Source of the DNA: Liminaster sp045576355
GTDB lineage: Bacteria; Bacteroidota; Bacteroidia; Bacteroidales; UBA3663
Assembly (NCBI GenBank): GCA_045576355.1
Contig: JAZNGG010000014.1
Location: 1 to 44,184, forward strand
DNA length: 44,184 nt
Direction: 5' to 3'
The notes under the pieces are model-generated. The model was not told the origin of the DNA. It did not search any database and saw only the letters and a program-made list of their open reading frames with translations. Position 1 is the first letter of the stretch. Every line of letters starts with the position of its first letter. A program made the translations under genes and the position numbers. Below are positions 34,917-43,934 of this stretch, one piece after another.

Positions 34917-35942
34917 ATGAGAAATAATTGTCAATTATATTCCAGAGTATTACGATCATTAGATCATTTTCATAGGCTTATCGTTTCATTAACAATGATT
35001 GTCACTCTTTTGACTTCTTGCTGTCCTCAAGGGGAAAAGACGGAGCAGAGGGTGTGGCTCTCTACTAGCTTTCATGAGCCTGCAGATGGAGGACTTAGAT
35101 TCATCTATAGCCGAGACGGAGTCCATTGGGACTCTATTGCAGGCTCTTGGCTGGCTCCAGCATGTTTTATCCCCGAAGGAAGCGTGATACCGGAGGGGGC
35201 TACACCTGTCATGAGAGATCCGAGTATTCATAGATCGGCTGATGGTTCGTTTCGATTGGTTTGGACCTGTGCATGGAGAGGTATGCGTGGTTTTGGATTT
35301 TCTTCCTCTTCAGATCTGATCACTTGGGACACCCCTCGTTTCCTCCCCGTCATGGAACATGACACATCTACTGTAAATGTTTGGGCCCCTGAGTTTTTCC
35401 ATGATCCATATCAGAACTTGACTTATATCATTTGGGCTTCGTGCATTCCTGGAGCCTATCCCGATTATTTGGAGGAACATCGTAACAATCATCGCCTCTA
35501 TTGCACCACAACGCGCGATTTTCTCACATTTTCCCCAACACGGCTGTTTTTTGAGCCAGGCTTTTCTGTTATCGATGCTACCCTTGTCTGTCGTGGAGAG
35601 AGGGACTACGTCATGGTCTTGAAGGATAACACGCGACCTTGTCGCAATTTACGCATTTCTTTTGCCCCTTCTCCTGAAGGTCCTTGGTCTGAAGTATCTG
35701 CACCATTTACAGAGGGAATGTGTGAGGGACCCACTGTGATACGTCCTGAGTCTTTAGGAGGTGACTACTTGATCTATTATGATGCCTATAGTCGTTATAG
35801 CTTTGGCGCTGCTCGAACCTCAGATTTTGTTACATTTTCAGACTACTCAGATAGTATTATGATCCCTTTGGGGCATAAACATGGCACGATGATCTCTGTT
35901 CCCGACTCTGTTATTCGGTGCTTGACTTCTCATCGTGAGTGA
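34917..35942 (+). CDS. Five-bladed-propeller glycosidase-like lipoprotein (GH43-like)
   Basis: A 341-residue predicted lipoprotein: a basic N terminus, a hydrophobic segment and the lipobox LLTSC (Cys35). The mature part looks like a GH43/GH32-clan five-bladed beta-propeller: PVMRDPSIHRSADGSFRLVW (first blade, catalytic-base Asp101 candidate), FSSSSDLITWDTPR, VNVWAPEFFHDP (156-164, WAPE is typical of GH43), FSVIDATLVCRGERDYVMV and SEVSAPFTEGMCEGPTVIR (the general-acid Glu candidate). Arabinosidase or galactosidase activity is typical of relatives, but no substrate can be assigned. It starts 16 bases after the second dnaJ, an odd partner, and is followed by a 560-base non-coding gap. Confidence 0.7.
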   Translation: MRNNCQLYSRVLRSLDHFHRLIVSLTMIVTLLTSCCPQGEKTEQRVWLSTSFHEPADGGLRFIYSRDGVHWDSIAGSWLAPACFIPEGSVIPEGATPVMRDPSIHRSADGSFRLVWTCAWRGMRGFGFSSSSDLITWDTPRFLPVMEHDTSTVNVWAPEFFHDPYQNLTYIIWASCIPGAYPDYLEEHRNNHRLYCTTTRDFLTFSPTRLFFEPGFSVIDATLVCRGERDYVMVLKDNTRPCRNLRISFAPSPEGPWSEVSAPFTEGMCEGPTVIRPESLGGDYLIYYDAYSRYSFGAARTSDFVTFSDYSDSIMIPLGHKHGTMISVPDSVIRCLTSHRE

Positions 35943-36218
35943 TTATTTCTGCTCTAAAGTTAGCAGATTGTGCATATCTATTCTTTGTAACATAATAAAG
36001 TAGAGAATAAATGTGGATAGGTAGTGAGACAAAGCATAAAATTGATGCTAGATAAAAACTAAATAATCATTATGTAATTATCATTTATTAACGTGAGAGA
36101 GAAAAGACCTCTTTGCCAATATAAGAGATATCAAGTTTAATGCTTGTACGTTCCATTATTGTCTTATTATATTGTATTAAAACTCTTTATTATTCTGTTT
36201 TACATAGAGTTTTGTTTT

Positions 36219-36257
36219 ACACAGCGTGCTTGTATTGTCTAACGTAGCGCGCTGTGT
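36219..36257 (+). other. 11-bp GC-containing stem-loop
   Basis: acacagcgtgc (36219-36229) pairs with gcgcgctgtgt (36247-36257) with one G-T pair across a 17-base loop, followed by tctttat. It could be the terminator of the glycosidase lipoprotein transcript, although it lies 277 bases after that stop, or part of a small RNA. Confidence 0.4.
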
Positions 36258-36387
36258 TCTTTATGTAATAATGCTCTTCTATGTGTTTATTTCTTAATTG
36301 TATAGCTTTAAAACAATGAACGATGTATCTCGATAATTAAATCTGATTATTTTAGGGTATCCTGTCTTTACTACTAAAAGTCTATAT

Positions 36388-36436
36388 AAAAAAGTTTTAC
36401 GCTATCGTAAGATTACCCTTACAAATAACGTAAAAC
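36388..36436 (-). terminator. Probable intrinsic terminator of the AICAR transformylase gene
   Basis: On the minus strand an outer 8-bp stem, gttttacg with cgtaaaac (36394-36401 and 36429-36436), encloses an inner 5-bp stem (gtaag/cttac, 36407-36411 and 36418-36422) and is followed by TTTTTTATA. It lies 67 bases after the stop of the gene at 36503. Confidence 0.5.
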
Positions 36437-36502
36437 AATTTACATCAATGTATATTATTTAGATAAGTAAAATTCCTTTTTGATGTTCCAAAAAAGTATA
36501 TC

Positions 36503-37678
36503 TTAATGATGGAACAAGCGAATGCCTGTAAATGCCATTGCGATATCATAGCGATTGCATGTCTCTATAACATGATCATCACGTACGGAACCTCCTGCTT
36601 GGGCAATATAGCGAACTCCGCTTCTGTGGGCACGCTCGATGTTGTCTCCGAATGGGAAAAAGGCATCAGAACCTAATGCTACGTCTGTGAGTGTTTCTAA
36701 CCACGCCTGTTTCTCTGAACGAGAGAGTACTTCTGGGCGAGTAGTGAAGAAATTTTGCCATGTGCCTTCGCGCAGTACATCATCATGGTCTTCAGAGATG
36801 TATACATCTATGGTGTTGTCACGATCAGCGCGACGAATGTCCGAACGGAATGGGAGGTTGAGTACTTTGGGGTGCTGTCGCAAATACCAAATGTCTGCCT
36901 TGTTGCCGGCTAAGCGTGTGCAGTGTATACGGCTTTGCTGTCCTGCTCCGATGCCGATAGCTTGACCATCTTTGACGTAGCAGACGGAGTTGGACTGGGT
37001 GTATTTTAGTGTAATGAGCGCGATGATAAGGTCGCGGCGGGCATCCTCTGGTATGGAAGTATTAGCAGTTGGGATGTGAGCAAAAAGGGAGTTGTCTGCA
37101 AGATTGATTTCATTTCGTCCTTGTTCGAATGTGATGCCAAAGACCTGTTTCTTTTCCACAGGAGCTGGTATGTATTCGGGATCCATTTGGAGGATACAAT
37201 AGGAGCCTTTACGTTTTTGGCGGAGGATATCTAGAGCCTCGGGGTCGTAGTCTGGAGCGATGACTCCATCAGAAACTTCTTTTTGGATGAGACGGGCAGT
37301 TGCTACATCGCAGGTGTCACTCAGGGCAATGAAGTCTCCGAATGAGGACATGCGGTCAGCTCCGCGGGCACGAGCATATGCCGCTGCCAACGGTGTAAGG
37401 GGGGCGTCTCCTGTGAAGTAGATTTGGCGTAAAGTGTCGCTCAAAGGTAACCCTACGGCAGCTCCGGCAGGAGAGACGTGTTTAAAAGAAGTTGCAGCAG
37501 GAAGCCCCGTGGCAACTCTGAGTTCTCTGACTAGTTGCCATGAGTTTAGTGCATCGAGTAGGTTGATATAGCCCGGACGGCCGTTAAGCACTGTGATGGG
37601 AAGTTCATCCTCCTCGATAAATACTCGAGAAGGCTTTTGATTGGGATTACACCCGTACTTGAGTTCAAGTTCTTTCAT
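36503..37678 (-). CDS. Stand-alone AICAR transformylase (PurH C-terminal domain)
   Basis: A 391-residue cytosolic protein corresponding to the AICAR formyltransferase half of PurH. It transfers a formyl group from 10-formyl-THF to AICAR, the step before IMP closure. Visible features: LKYGCNPNQKPS at the start, SFKHVSPAGAAVG with the catalytic Lys66-His67 pair, YARARGADRMSSFGDFIALSD, LKYTQSNSVCYVKDGQAIGIGAGQQSR, SDAFFPFGDNIERA and QAGGSVRDDHVIETC. The start at MKELELKYG is chosen because the family begins there; an ATG 23 codons upstream adds an unrelated aromatic-rich tail. It complements the cyclohydrolase-only PurH at 18465. Its GC content is visibly higher than that of its neighbours. Confidence 0.92.
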   Translation of the reverse strand: MKELELKYGCNPNQKPSRVFIEEDELPITVLNGRPGYINLLDALNSWQLVRELRVATGLPAATSFKHVSPAGAAVGLPLSDTLRQIYFTGDAPLTPLAAAYARARGADRMSSFGDFIALSDTCDVATARLIQKEVSDGVIAPDYDPEALDILRQKRKGSYCILQMDPEYIPAPVEKKQVFGITFEQGRNEINLADNSLFAHIPTANTSIPEDARRDLIIALITLKYTQSNSVCYVKDGQAIGIGAGQQSRIHCTRLAGNKADIWYLRQHPKVLNLPFRSDIRRADRDNTIDVYISEDHDDVLREGTWQNFFTTRPEVLSRSEKQAWLETLTDVALGSDAFFPFGDNIERAHRSGVRYIAQAGGSVRDDHVIETCNRYDIAMAFTGIRLFHH

Positions 37679-37832
37679 ATGAATTTGTATTAATCTGTAA
37701 AAGCGATAATAATATTGAGCATCATCAAAGTATGGAAGTGCGGACAAAATGTAGTATGCGAAGAGCGGTGCCCCCCAAAAAAACTCTTTGTTATTTATTG
37801 TTGTGCGTACATATAAAATAATATATAGTTTG

Positions 37833-37840
37833 CAAATATA
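37833..37840 (-). promoter_or_regulatory. -7 element upstream of the AICAR transformylase
   Basis: The minus strand reads TATATTTG, a full TAnnTTTG match, about 155 bases before the preferred ATG (85 before the alternative upstream ATG). The TTTTTG further upstream is at only 13 bases spacing. Confidence 0.35.
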
Positions 37841-37935
37841 GTGATTATTTTGTCAAAAAGTAAATTTATATCCTTTTATTTTGATAAAGAATACTTTTTT
37901 GTGCGGTAGATTTTTCCCATTAGCGTTAGATTATG

Positions 37936-37943
37936 TATATTTG
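37936..37943 (+). promoter_or_regulatory. -7 element for the GH65-like lipoprotein
   Basis: TATATTTG matches TAnnTTTG, 36 bases before the ATG at 37980. It lies inside the region that an upstream TTG start (37881) would make coding, supporting the ATG. Confidence 0.5.
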
Positions 37944-37979
37944 CAAAAAATATATTTTAAAATAAATGAGATAAACGAT

Positions 37980-40175
37980 ATGAAAACGGCCTATTATCTT
38001 ATAGCGTTGGCATTTTTGCCTATTGTGGTTTCTTGTCAAAAGAATGAATTGCCGCCGATTGATCGGCATGCGTTACTGCAGAGGAATAATCCACATGTTG
38101 AATCGTTTGATTCCCTTTCGACACTCACGGTAGGTAATGGTGATTTTGCATATTCTGTCGATGCAACAGGTTTGCAAACTTTCCCTGAGCGATATTCTAA
38201 GGGTGTTCCGTTAGGAACACAGAGTTCGTGGGGATGGCATAGTTTTGATAACCCCAAAGGATATCGTTTTGAAGAGACTTTGTCTGAGTTTGATTTTGGT
38301 CATGGACATAAAGAGTTATATGCAACACAATATAAGGAAAAGGGACGCCAGCAAGAAGCTAGTAATTGGTTTCGTGTTAATCCGCACCGTTTGCATCTTG
38401 GGTGTGTAGGGCTTTACTTGCCAGATGATGTCGGATATGAGGCTTTTGAGGATATTGATCAAACTTTGGATTTAGAGCGAGGCACGATAAATAGTAGTTA
38501 TAAATTACGAGGAGAACCTATGCGGGTTCAAACTCTCTGTAGTCCGGACAAAGATATGATTGCTATTAGCATCGAGGCCGAGACTCCCAAATCTTTGATC
38601 ATTAGGATGCCTTATCCGACAGGGGGACATTGTGACGATGCTTGTCTTTGGATTGATGATGCTAACCGTCATTACACATATGACACTTTGAAGGCTGCTA
38701 ATAGATTGGTTTTGACCCATTGGTTCCCCAAGGTAACTGTTCCGATGGAGCCGGATGGAGAAAAAATCGAAGATTACACATATAGTGTCGCTGTGCAATG
38801 GCCAGCAACAGCAGAAGTATCTATTGCACGATTGGGTGACAACGCCTTTGTTCTTACTCCATCTATAGGGAATTTCAGTTTTACTTGTGAATTTGCTCCC
38901 AAAGTTTCAGAAGAGATACAACCGGAAGACTTTTCGTCTGTGGCAAAAGCTACTCAAGAATATTGGCATACCTATTGGTATGATGGTGCTGTGGTCGATT
39001 TTTCTCAAGCTACAGCAGAGGGTGCCAAAGAATTGGAGCGTAGAGTAGTCTTAAGTCAATACTTACTCGCAGTCAATTGTGCTGGTCAGACACCTCCGCA
39101 AGAGACCGGACTTACCTATAACTCTTGGTTTGGAAAATATCATATGGAGATGATTTGGTGGCATCAGGCACAGTTTGCTCTTTGGGGACACCCTGAATTA
39201 TTGGAAAGAACCCTTAGATGGTATCATGATGCCCGCCCTATTGCAAAATATATTGCTGAGCGTCAGGGATTTAGAGGGGTAAGATGGATGAAAATGACTG
39301 ATCCATCTGGCTTGGAAGCTCCTTCTAAGGTCGGTAGTTTCTTGATATGGCAACAACCTCATTTGATCTATTTGGCAGAATTGGTTTATCGGGCAAATCC
39401 CTCTCAGGAGATTATCGATCGTTATTATGACTTAGTGCAGGAAACTGCTGAGTTTATGTATGATTTTGCATGTTATGACACTTTGGAAGGACGATATATA
39501 CTCAAAGGTGCTATCCCCGCACAAGAAACACTGCGTGCAGCAGAGACGATCAATTCTCCATTCGAGTTATCCCAATGGCATTTTGCAATGGGTATTGCTC
39601 AACAATGGCGAGAGCGTAAGGGGGTAAGCAGACACATGGAATGGGAAGAAATGAGAGATAAGCTTTCTCCACTTGCTTATATCAATGATAGTGTCTATTC
39701 GTCCAAATATGGGCCACTTTATTTGGCAGCAGAGACAGCAATAGATACTTATCGAGATATTAGATTTACTCAGGACCATATGGCTGTGCTCGGGGCTTTA
39801 GGTATTTTTCCGAAATGTAATCTTGTAAGAGAGGATTATATGAAAAACACTTTGCATTGGGTTTGGGATAATTGGAATTGGGGGAAAACTTGGGGATGGG
39901 ATTATCCAATGACTTCGATGTGTGCTTGTCGTGTAGGAGAGCCTCAAATTGCTGTAGATGCTTTAGTTGTCCCGAAGCGTACTAATACTTATCTAGTTTC
40001 TGGTCATAATTATCAAGACTCTCGTCTTCGTCTTTATTTACCAGGAAATGGCGGTTTGTTGACGGCAGTTGCGTTGCTTTGTGCTGGTTGGGATGGGTGT
40101 GATGAAATGAATCCCGGTTTTCCTAAAGATGGGACATGGAACGTGCGTTGGGAAGGTTTAAAGCCTTTGCCTTAA
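37980..40175 (+). CDS. GH65-like six-hairpin glycosidase lipoprotein
   Basis: A 731-residue predicted lipoprotein with the leader MKTAYYLIALAFLPIVVSC (Cys19). An N-terminal beta-sandwich (about 20-330, with TLTVGNGDFAYSVDATGLQT) precedes an (alpha/alpha)6 barrel. GH65-like signature segments are TYNSWFGKYHMEMIWWHQAQ, FALWGHPELLERTLRWYHDAR, then GVRWMKMTDPSGLE, PFELSQWHFAMGIAQQW, and WDNWNWGKTWGWDYPMTSM. Family members hydrolyse or phosphorolyse alpha-glucosides, and some act on other sugars; this one is not assignable to a substrate. A distant relation to GH95/GH15-type clan enzymes is possible. It is monocistronic by position, with its own -7 element. Confidence 0.75.
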   Translation: MKTAYYLIALAFLPIVVSCQKNELPPIDRHALLQRNNPHVESFDSLSTLTVGNGDFAYSVDATGLQTFPERYSKGVPLGTQSSWGWHSFDNPKGYRFEETLSEFDFGHGHKELYATQYKEKGRQQEASNWFRVNPHRLHLGCVGLYLPDDVGYEAFEDIDQTLDLERGTINSSYKLRGEPMRVQTLCSPDKDMIAISIEAETPKSLIIRMPYPTGGHCDDACLWIDDANRHYTYDTLKAANRLVLTHWFPKVTVPMEPDGEKIEDYTYSVAVQWPATAEVSIARLGDNAFVLTPSIGNFSFTCEFAPKVSEEIQPEDFSSVAKATQEYWHTYWYDGAVVDFSQATAEGAKELERRVVLSQYLLAVNCAGQTPPQETGLTYNSWFGKYHMEMIWWHQAQFALWGHPELLERTLRWYHDARPIAKYIAERQGFRGVRWMKMTDPSGLEAPSKVGSFLIWQQPHLIYLAELVYRANPSQEIIDRYYDLVQETAEFMYDFACYDTLEGRYILKGAIPAQETLRAAETINSPFELSQWHFAMGIAQQWRERKGVSRHMEWEEMRDKLSPLAYINDSVYSSKYGPLYLAAETAIDTYRDIRFTQDHMAVLGALGIFPKCNLVREDYMKNTLHWVWDNWNWGKTWGWDYPMTSMCACRVGEPQIAVDALVVPKRTNTYLVSGHNYQDSRLRLYLPGNGGLLTAVALLCAGWDGCDEMNPGFPKDGTWNVRWEGLKPLP

Positions 40176-40282
40176 AGCTAAACGCTTGTTTAAATAAAGC
40201 TAAACTTAATTTTTATTTTTATGATTATTATTCTTTTATGAGGATTAATAAAAGAAAAACATGTAAATAATTAAAGTAAATA

Positions 40283-41131
40283 GTGATAAACGGTTTTAAT
40301 TTTTTTACTAATATAAGAAAAAAAATAGAATACTGGTGGAAGGTTATCTTACACCGGTTTTCTATTCTTTTAGAAGATTTGTGTGAATCATATTTTAGAT
40401 TACCTCGTAATAGGCGTTTATTTGTAGGATGGGGCATTGTAATAATCTCTCTGTCGATTACTTTTTTTGCTATTTATGGTATTTATAATGGGGTTGTAGC
40501 TGTGTATCATAGGATTGAATTAATCAGTGCAGATTTCAATGCGGAAGACTCTGCATTCGTAAAACTTAAACCCAAACGAACGTATGTTGTAGAGAAACTT
40601 AATAAAAAGAGATTTTATTATGGGCGTGATTTTAATGACAAAAACTCCGTTCATCTTGAAGCCGCTCAACGTATTGGGATTCAACCTATAGTAGATCGTG
40701 ATGAGGCGGAAATATATAAAAAGAAATTGGAGAAAATTTCAGATTGTCAATATTATAAGGTTGATAGGTTAACACATTCAATCCCTTATCTTATACCAGA
40801 AGCATCTGACTTTTTGTTAGAGTTGGGAATTAGATTTCAAGACTATTCAGGTACAGAAAGTCGTTTTATTATTACAAGTGTTTTGAGAACTCGTAAGGAC
40901 GTAAAACGATTAAAGCGAAGTGGAAATGTTAATGCTTCTCCAAATTCTGCACATTTTTATGGAACGACAATAGATATTACATATACTCGTTTTGATCGAT
41001 TAGGAAAAACAACAGATGGAAAACTAAAAGAAGCATTGGCCCGAGCTCTTTATGATATGAAAGAGGCTGGATATTGCTATGTAAAGTATGAAAGGAAACA
41101 AGCCTGTTTTCACATTACAGTATGTAAGTGA
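40283..41131 (+). CDS. DUF5715 family protein, M15-peptidase-like
   Basis: A 282-residue protein with one N-terminal membrane segment (about 47-70) and a periplasmic domain. Late in the protein SAHFYGTTIDITY (His224, Asp231) and CFHITV (His277) reproduce the zinc-ligand pattern H-x6-D...H of VanY/M15 D-Ala-D-Ala carboxypeptidases; a region LITSVLRTRKDVKRLKRSGN-like upstream holds a typical SVxRT arginine. It may therefore trim peptidoglycan stem peptides. The start is a GTG at 40283; no ATG is available in frame before the membrane segment. Family knowledge of DUF5715 is limited to its frequency in this phylum. Confidence 0.72.
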   Translation: MINGFNFFTNIRKKIEYWWKVILHRFSILLEDLCESYFRLPRNRRLFVGWGIVIISLSITFFAIYGIYNGVVAVYHRIELISADFNAEDSAFVKLKPKRTYVVEKLNKKRFYYGRDFNDKNSVHLEAAQRIGIQPIVDRDEAEIYKKKLEKISDCQYYKVDRLTHSIPYLIPEASDFLLELGIRFQDYSGTESRFIITSVLRTRKDVKRLKRSGNVNASPNSAHFYGTTIDITYTRFDRLGKTTDGKLKEALARALYDMKEAGYCYVKYERKQACFHITVCK

Positions 41132-41169
41132 TATTAAATACTTATATTTCTACATACGTTATTGTTTTT

Positions 41170-42534
41170 TTATTGATTTGTTAGAGTTTCTTTCTCTATT
41201 GCCTCTCTTTTTCGAACTTTGGCCCTTTTGCGTTGTTCTCTCCTTTTTATGTTGCGTCGATGTCTTTTTTGTTTTTCTAATTCGTTAAAAGACATTGAAG
41301 TCTCTGTTTTAATTGTCTTCTCTATTATTTCTCTTTTTTTACGTTTATACTTGTATAGTATTTCATTTGGTTTTGAATTACTATTATTTCCATTTGCATC
41401 AGTCGTATTTATATTATTGTATGGAAGTTCTTCGGATGTGGATAAACCAGCGTTGAAAGCACATACAATTTGTCGAAAAATTTCATTAAATCTATTAAGA
41501 CCTTTGATAAAACGGGGCAGCGCTTTAGGTTTAGCAATGTATTCTCGATTGGAGAAAAAACTTCTATACCTAAAATACATCTGGCATAGATGTATAGTTG
41601 AGTTTGTTTTATCCTTGCTGATTTGACTATTTAGCAACATGTTCTTGGCAGTATTAATCCCAAACTCTTCTGCATAGTGTAAAGTTAATATCACTAATTT
41701 ACAGAGAATATCTGTTTGTTTTTGTGCGGTTGTTAAGGAGTGTAAGGCTTCAAGTGTGTGTTGCCAAAGGAATGTTTTACATTCTGTGAATAACCGAGGA
41801 TATCCCGGCATGACAAATGGGAGAAGCCCTACGGCTTGTAATTCTTCTATTGCTTCTCCTACACGATCTGTTTTTAAGATTTTATATAGTTCATCTTTAA
41901 TGCGCTTCGGCAGGGATAACCGAAGCTCTTCGTGATTTTTAATAATGGATTCTTCGGCACTCTTTTCTAATAAAAATCCTTTTTGATATTTAAATCTTAT
42001 ACCTCGTAACATCCTTATAGGATCTTGGAGATAAATAATATCTGGTACATTCGGAGTTCGTAAAATTTTATTGTCAAGGTCTTGAAAGCCCATACCGGTT
42101 GGGTCTAGAATTTCCCCTGTATGTAGATTTTTATATAGAGCATTGCATGTGTAATCCCGCCGTAAGGCATCTTCTTCCAAACTACAAAATTGAGTATCTA
42201 TAAGTGTTTTTCCATCTATATCATATTGCTCTATGTGAGGTTCTACACATTCCACTAATGTCATGTTATGATTTATAATTACATCCATGGCAGTAGTTCC
42301 ATAACGTTTATAGAAGAAAGGCCCTTTACATACGTCTGGATAAGAATTACACATATGCTCAACAAAGTGTTTCTGCCCGTTGGGGATATTAATCAGTAAG
42401 TCTAAATCAGAATAACGTTTTCCTAAGTATTCGTCCCTTACGCATCCTCCTACTAAATATATTTTTCCATAGAAAGGCGAATCCTCTCTGATATGGGAGA
42501 GAATAAACTCTAAAGTCCTTTCAAATTTGTTCAT
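41170..42534 (-). CDS. tRNA nucleotidyltransferase / poly(A) polymerase family protein
   Basis: A 454-residue class II nucleotidyltransferase. Motifs: LVGGCVRDEYLG (27-38), the catalytic SDLDLLI (Asp43, Asp45), RRDYTCNAL (125-133) and DPIRMLRGIRF (171-181), normal for CCA-adding enzymes and PcnB. After about 235 the HD domain usual in this phylum is degenerate: HTLEALHSL is kept but the HDIGK element is missing. The last 65 residues (about 390-454) are extraordinarily rich in Lys and Arg (KRHRRNIKRREQRKRAKVRKRE), suggesting RNA binding. It follows dnaA by 11 bases in the same direction. CCA-adding versus poly(A) polymerase activity cannot be separated by eye. Confidence 0.85.
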   Translation of the reverse strand: MNKFERTLEFILSHIREDSPFYGKIYLVGGCVRDEYLGKRYSDLDLLINIPNGQKHFVEHMCNSYPDVCKGPFFYKRYGTTAMDVIINHNMTLVECVEPHIEQYDIDGKTLIDTQFCSLEEDALRRDYTCNALYKNLHTGEILDPTGMGFQDLDNKILRTPNVPDIIYLQDPIRMLRGIRFKYQKGFLLEKSAEESIIKNHEELRLSLPKRIKDELYKILKTDRVGEAIEELQAVGLLPFVMPGYPRLFTECKTFLWQHTLEALHSLTTAQKQTDILCKLVILTLHYAEEFGINTAKNMLLNSQISKDKTNSTIHLCQMYFRYRSFFSNREYIAKPKALPRFIKGLNRFNEIFRQIVCAFNAGLSTSEELPYNNINTTDANGNNSNSKPNEILYKYKRKKREIIEKTIKTETSMSFNELEKQKRHRRNIKRREQRKRAKVRKREAIEKETLTNQ

Positions 42535-42545
42535 TGTATTAATTC

Positions 42546-43934
42546 TTAGAATTCAGCCAATTGTGATTCTGCTAACTCAAATTTGGCTTTGAATTCGGCA
42601 TCCGTAGAGAGTAGATTATTTACATTTTTAATTGCGTGCAAGACTGTCGCATGATCACGATTGCCAATGTGCATTCCTATTCGGCTTACAGATTGTGTAG
42701 TATGCTTCTTACAAAGATACATGGCAGCTTGTCTCGCTAATACAATTTCTCTTTTACGACTCTTAGAATTAAATTGTTTTAAGTCGATTCCAAAATTACC
42801 CAAAACGATATTTACAATAGCTTCTATTGTAATAACTTTCTTTTCCATCTTAATTAACATTCTCATTACACGGCTTGCAAGAGATTCGTCTATAGGATGG
42901 TTTAAAGCTATTGAATAAGCAAGTAAAGAATTTATAATACCTTCCAAGTCTCGAACATTGTCGTTAGCTGTTCGTGCTATATGGTCTAAGACACTGTCAG
43001 AGATAGATAAACTCTCTTTTTTACATTTTTCTCTCAAAATCTCAAGTCTAAGATTATAATCTGGATGCTCGATTTCTCCGGTAAAACCCCATTTAAACCT
43101 AGTTAAGAGACGAGGGACTAAATCTTCTAAATCTACGGGTGGACGGTCACTTGTCATTATAAGTTGACATCCACTTTGATGCAAGTGGTTAAAAATATGA
43201 AAGAATGTGTTTTGAGTAGAAATTTTAGTTTTACCTGCAAATTCTTGAATGTCATCTACAATTAGAACATCTATACTTTGATAAAAATTTATAAAATCAT
43301 TAAGCATGTTACGTCTAACTGCATCAGTGTATTGAACTTGAAATAAATGACTTGTGATATAAAGAACTCTTTTTTCTGGAAAATTTTGGAGAATCTGAAG
43401 TCCAATTGCTTGAGCTAAATGTGTTTTGCCGACACCAGAAGCTCCAAAAATAAAATATGGATTAAATGCATTATGTCCTGGGGCAGAAGCTACAGTTTTA
43501 GCTGCTGATAATGCTAGTTCGTTGCTTTTGCCTGCGCAGTATGTTGTAAATGTACAGTTGGGATTCAAATGAGTGTCAAATGCTTGAAGCAAATGATTCT
43601 TTTCTTGGGGTTGAAGGACATGACTTGTTGAATTTTGGGCATTCTTTTCCTGTTTATGCTCTTGCTGCACAAACGGGGTATTGGGTTGGGAAAGTGTATA
43701 GCGCAAACGTGTTCCAATACCAAAAAATTTTATAAGTGTGTTTTTCAAGAGTTCAAAATATTTTCCCTCAAGGTATTCATATACATATTTTGATGGAACC
43801 TCTAATGTGAGTGTTCCATCAATATATGATATCACTTTGTTTTTTGCAAAATATGCATTATAAGCATCATTAGAGATACTCTCTTTAATGAGCTCTAGAC
43901 ATTGTTTCCATTGCTGTTGACATACTTCTTCCAT
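42546..43934 (-). CDS. dnaA: Chromosomal replication initiator protein DnaA
   Basis: AAA+ ATPase that unwinds oriC. The 462-residue protein starts MEEVCQQQWKQCLELIKES (domain I) at an ATG at 43934; an upstream ATG in frame would add 30 hydrophobic residues absent from the family. Walker A is GASGVGKT (164-171), Walker B is VLIVDDIQE (about 223-231), the sensor and arginine-finger region includes RLLTRFKWGFTGEI, and the DNA-binding signature in domain IV is GNRDHATVLHAIKNV. The usual form is GGRDHTTV, so this carries G-to-N and T-to-A changes. cca follows 11 bases downstream. The upstream 250 bases are AT-rich and may contain oriC elements. Confidence 0.95.
   Translation of the reverse strand: MEEVCQQQWKQCLELIKESISNDAYNAYFAKNKVISYIDGTLTLEVPSKYVYEYLEGKYFELLKNTLIKFFGIGTRLRYTLSQPNTPFVQQEHKQEKNAQNSTSHVLQPQEKNHLLQAFDTHLNPNCTFTTYCAGKSNELALSAAKTVASAPGHNAFNPYFIFGASGVGKTHLAQAIGLQILQNFPEKRVLYITSHLFQVQYTDAVRRNMLNDFINFYQSIDVLIVDDIQEFAGKTKISTQNTFFHIFNHLHQSGCQLIMTSDRPPVDLEDLVPRLLTRFKWGFTGEIEHPDYNLRLEILREKCKKESLSISDSVLDHIARTANDNVRDLEGIINSLLAYSIALNHPIDESLASRVMRMLIKMEKKVITIEAIVNIVLGNFGIDLKQFNSKSRKREIVLARQAAMYLCKKHTTQSVSRIGMHIGNRDHATVLHAIKNVNNLLSTDAEFKAKFELAESQLAEF

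Larger units (their letters stand above)
35943..36502. other. 560-base AT-rich gap with hairpins, no gene seen
   Basis: No reading frame resembling a gene. It contains three hairpin-forming stretches: 36179-36213 (aaaactct paired with agagtttt), 36219-36257 (acacagcgtgc with gcgcgctgtgt) and 36394-36436. The last looks like a terminator for the minus-strand transformylase gene. The rest is AT-rich without obvious motif. Confidence 0.55.

Noticed and set aside
37881..37979. TTG start extending the GH65-like protein by 33 residues
   Set aside because: The -7 element at 37936-37943 lies within this extension and the lipoprotein signal begins exactly at the ATG at 37980.
40231..40256. Hairpin ttcttttat / ataaaagaa before the DUF5715 gene
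   Set aside because: The 9-bp stem is nearly all A and T with no T-run placed for termination on either strand; expected by chance in such AT-rich DNA.
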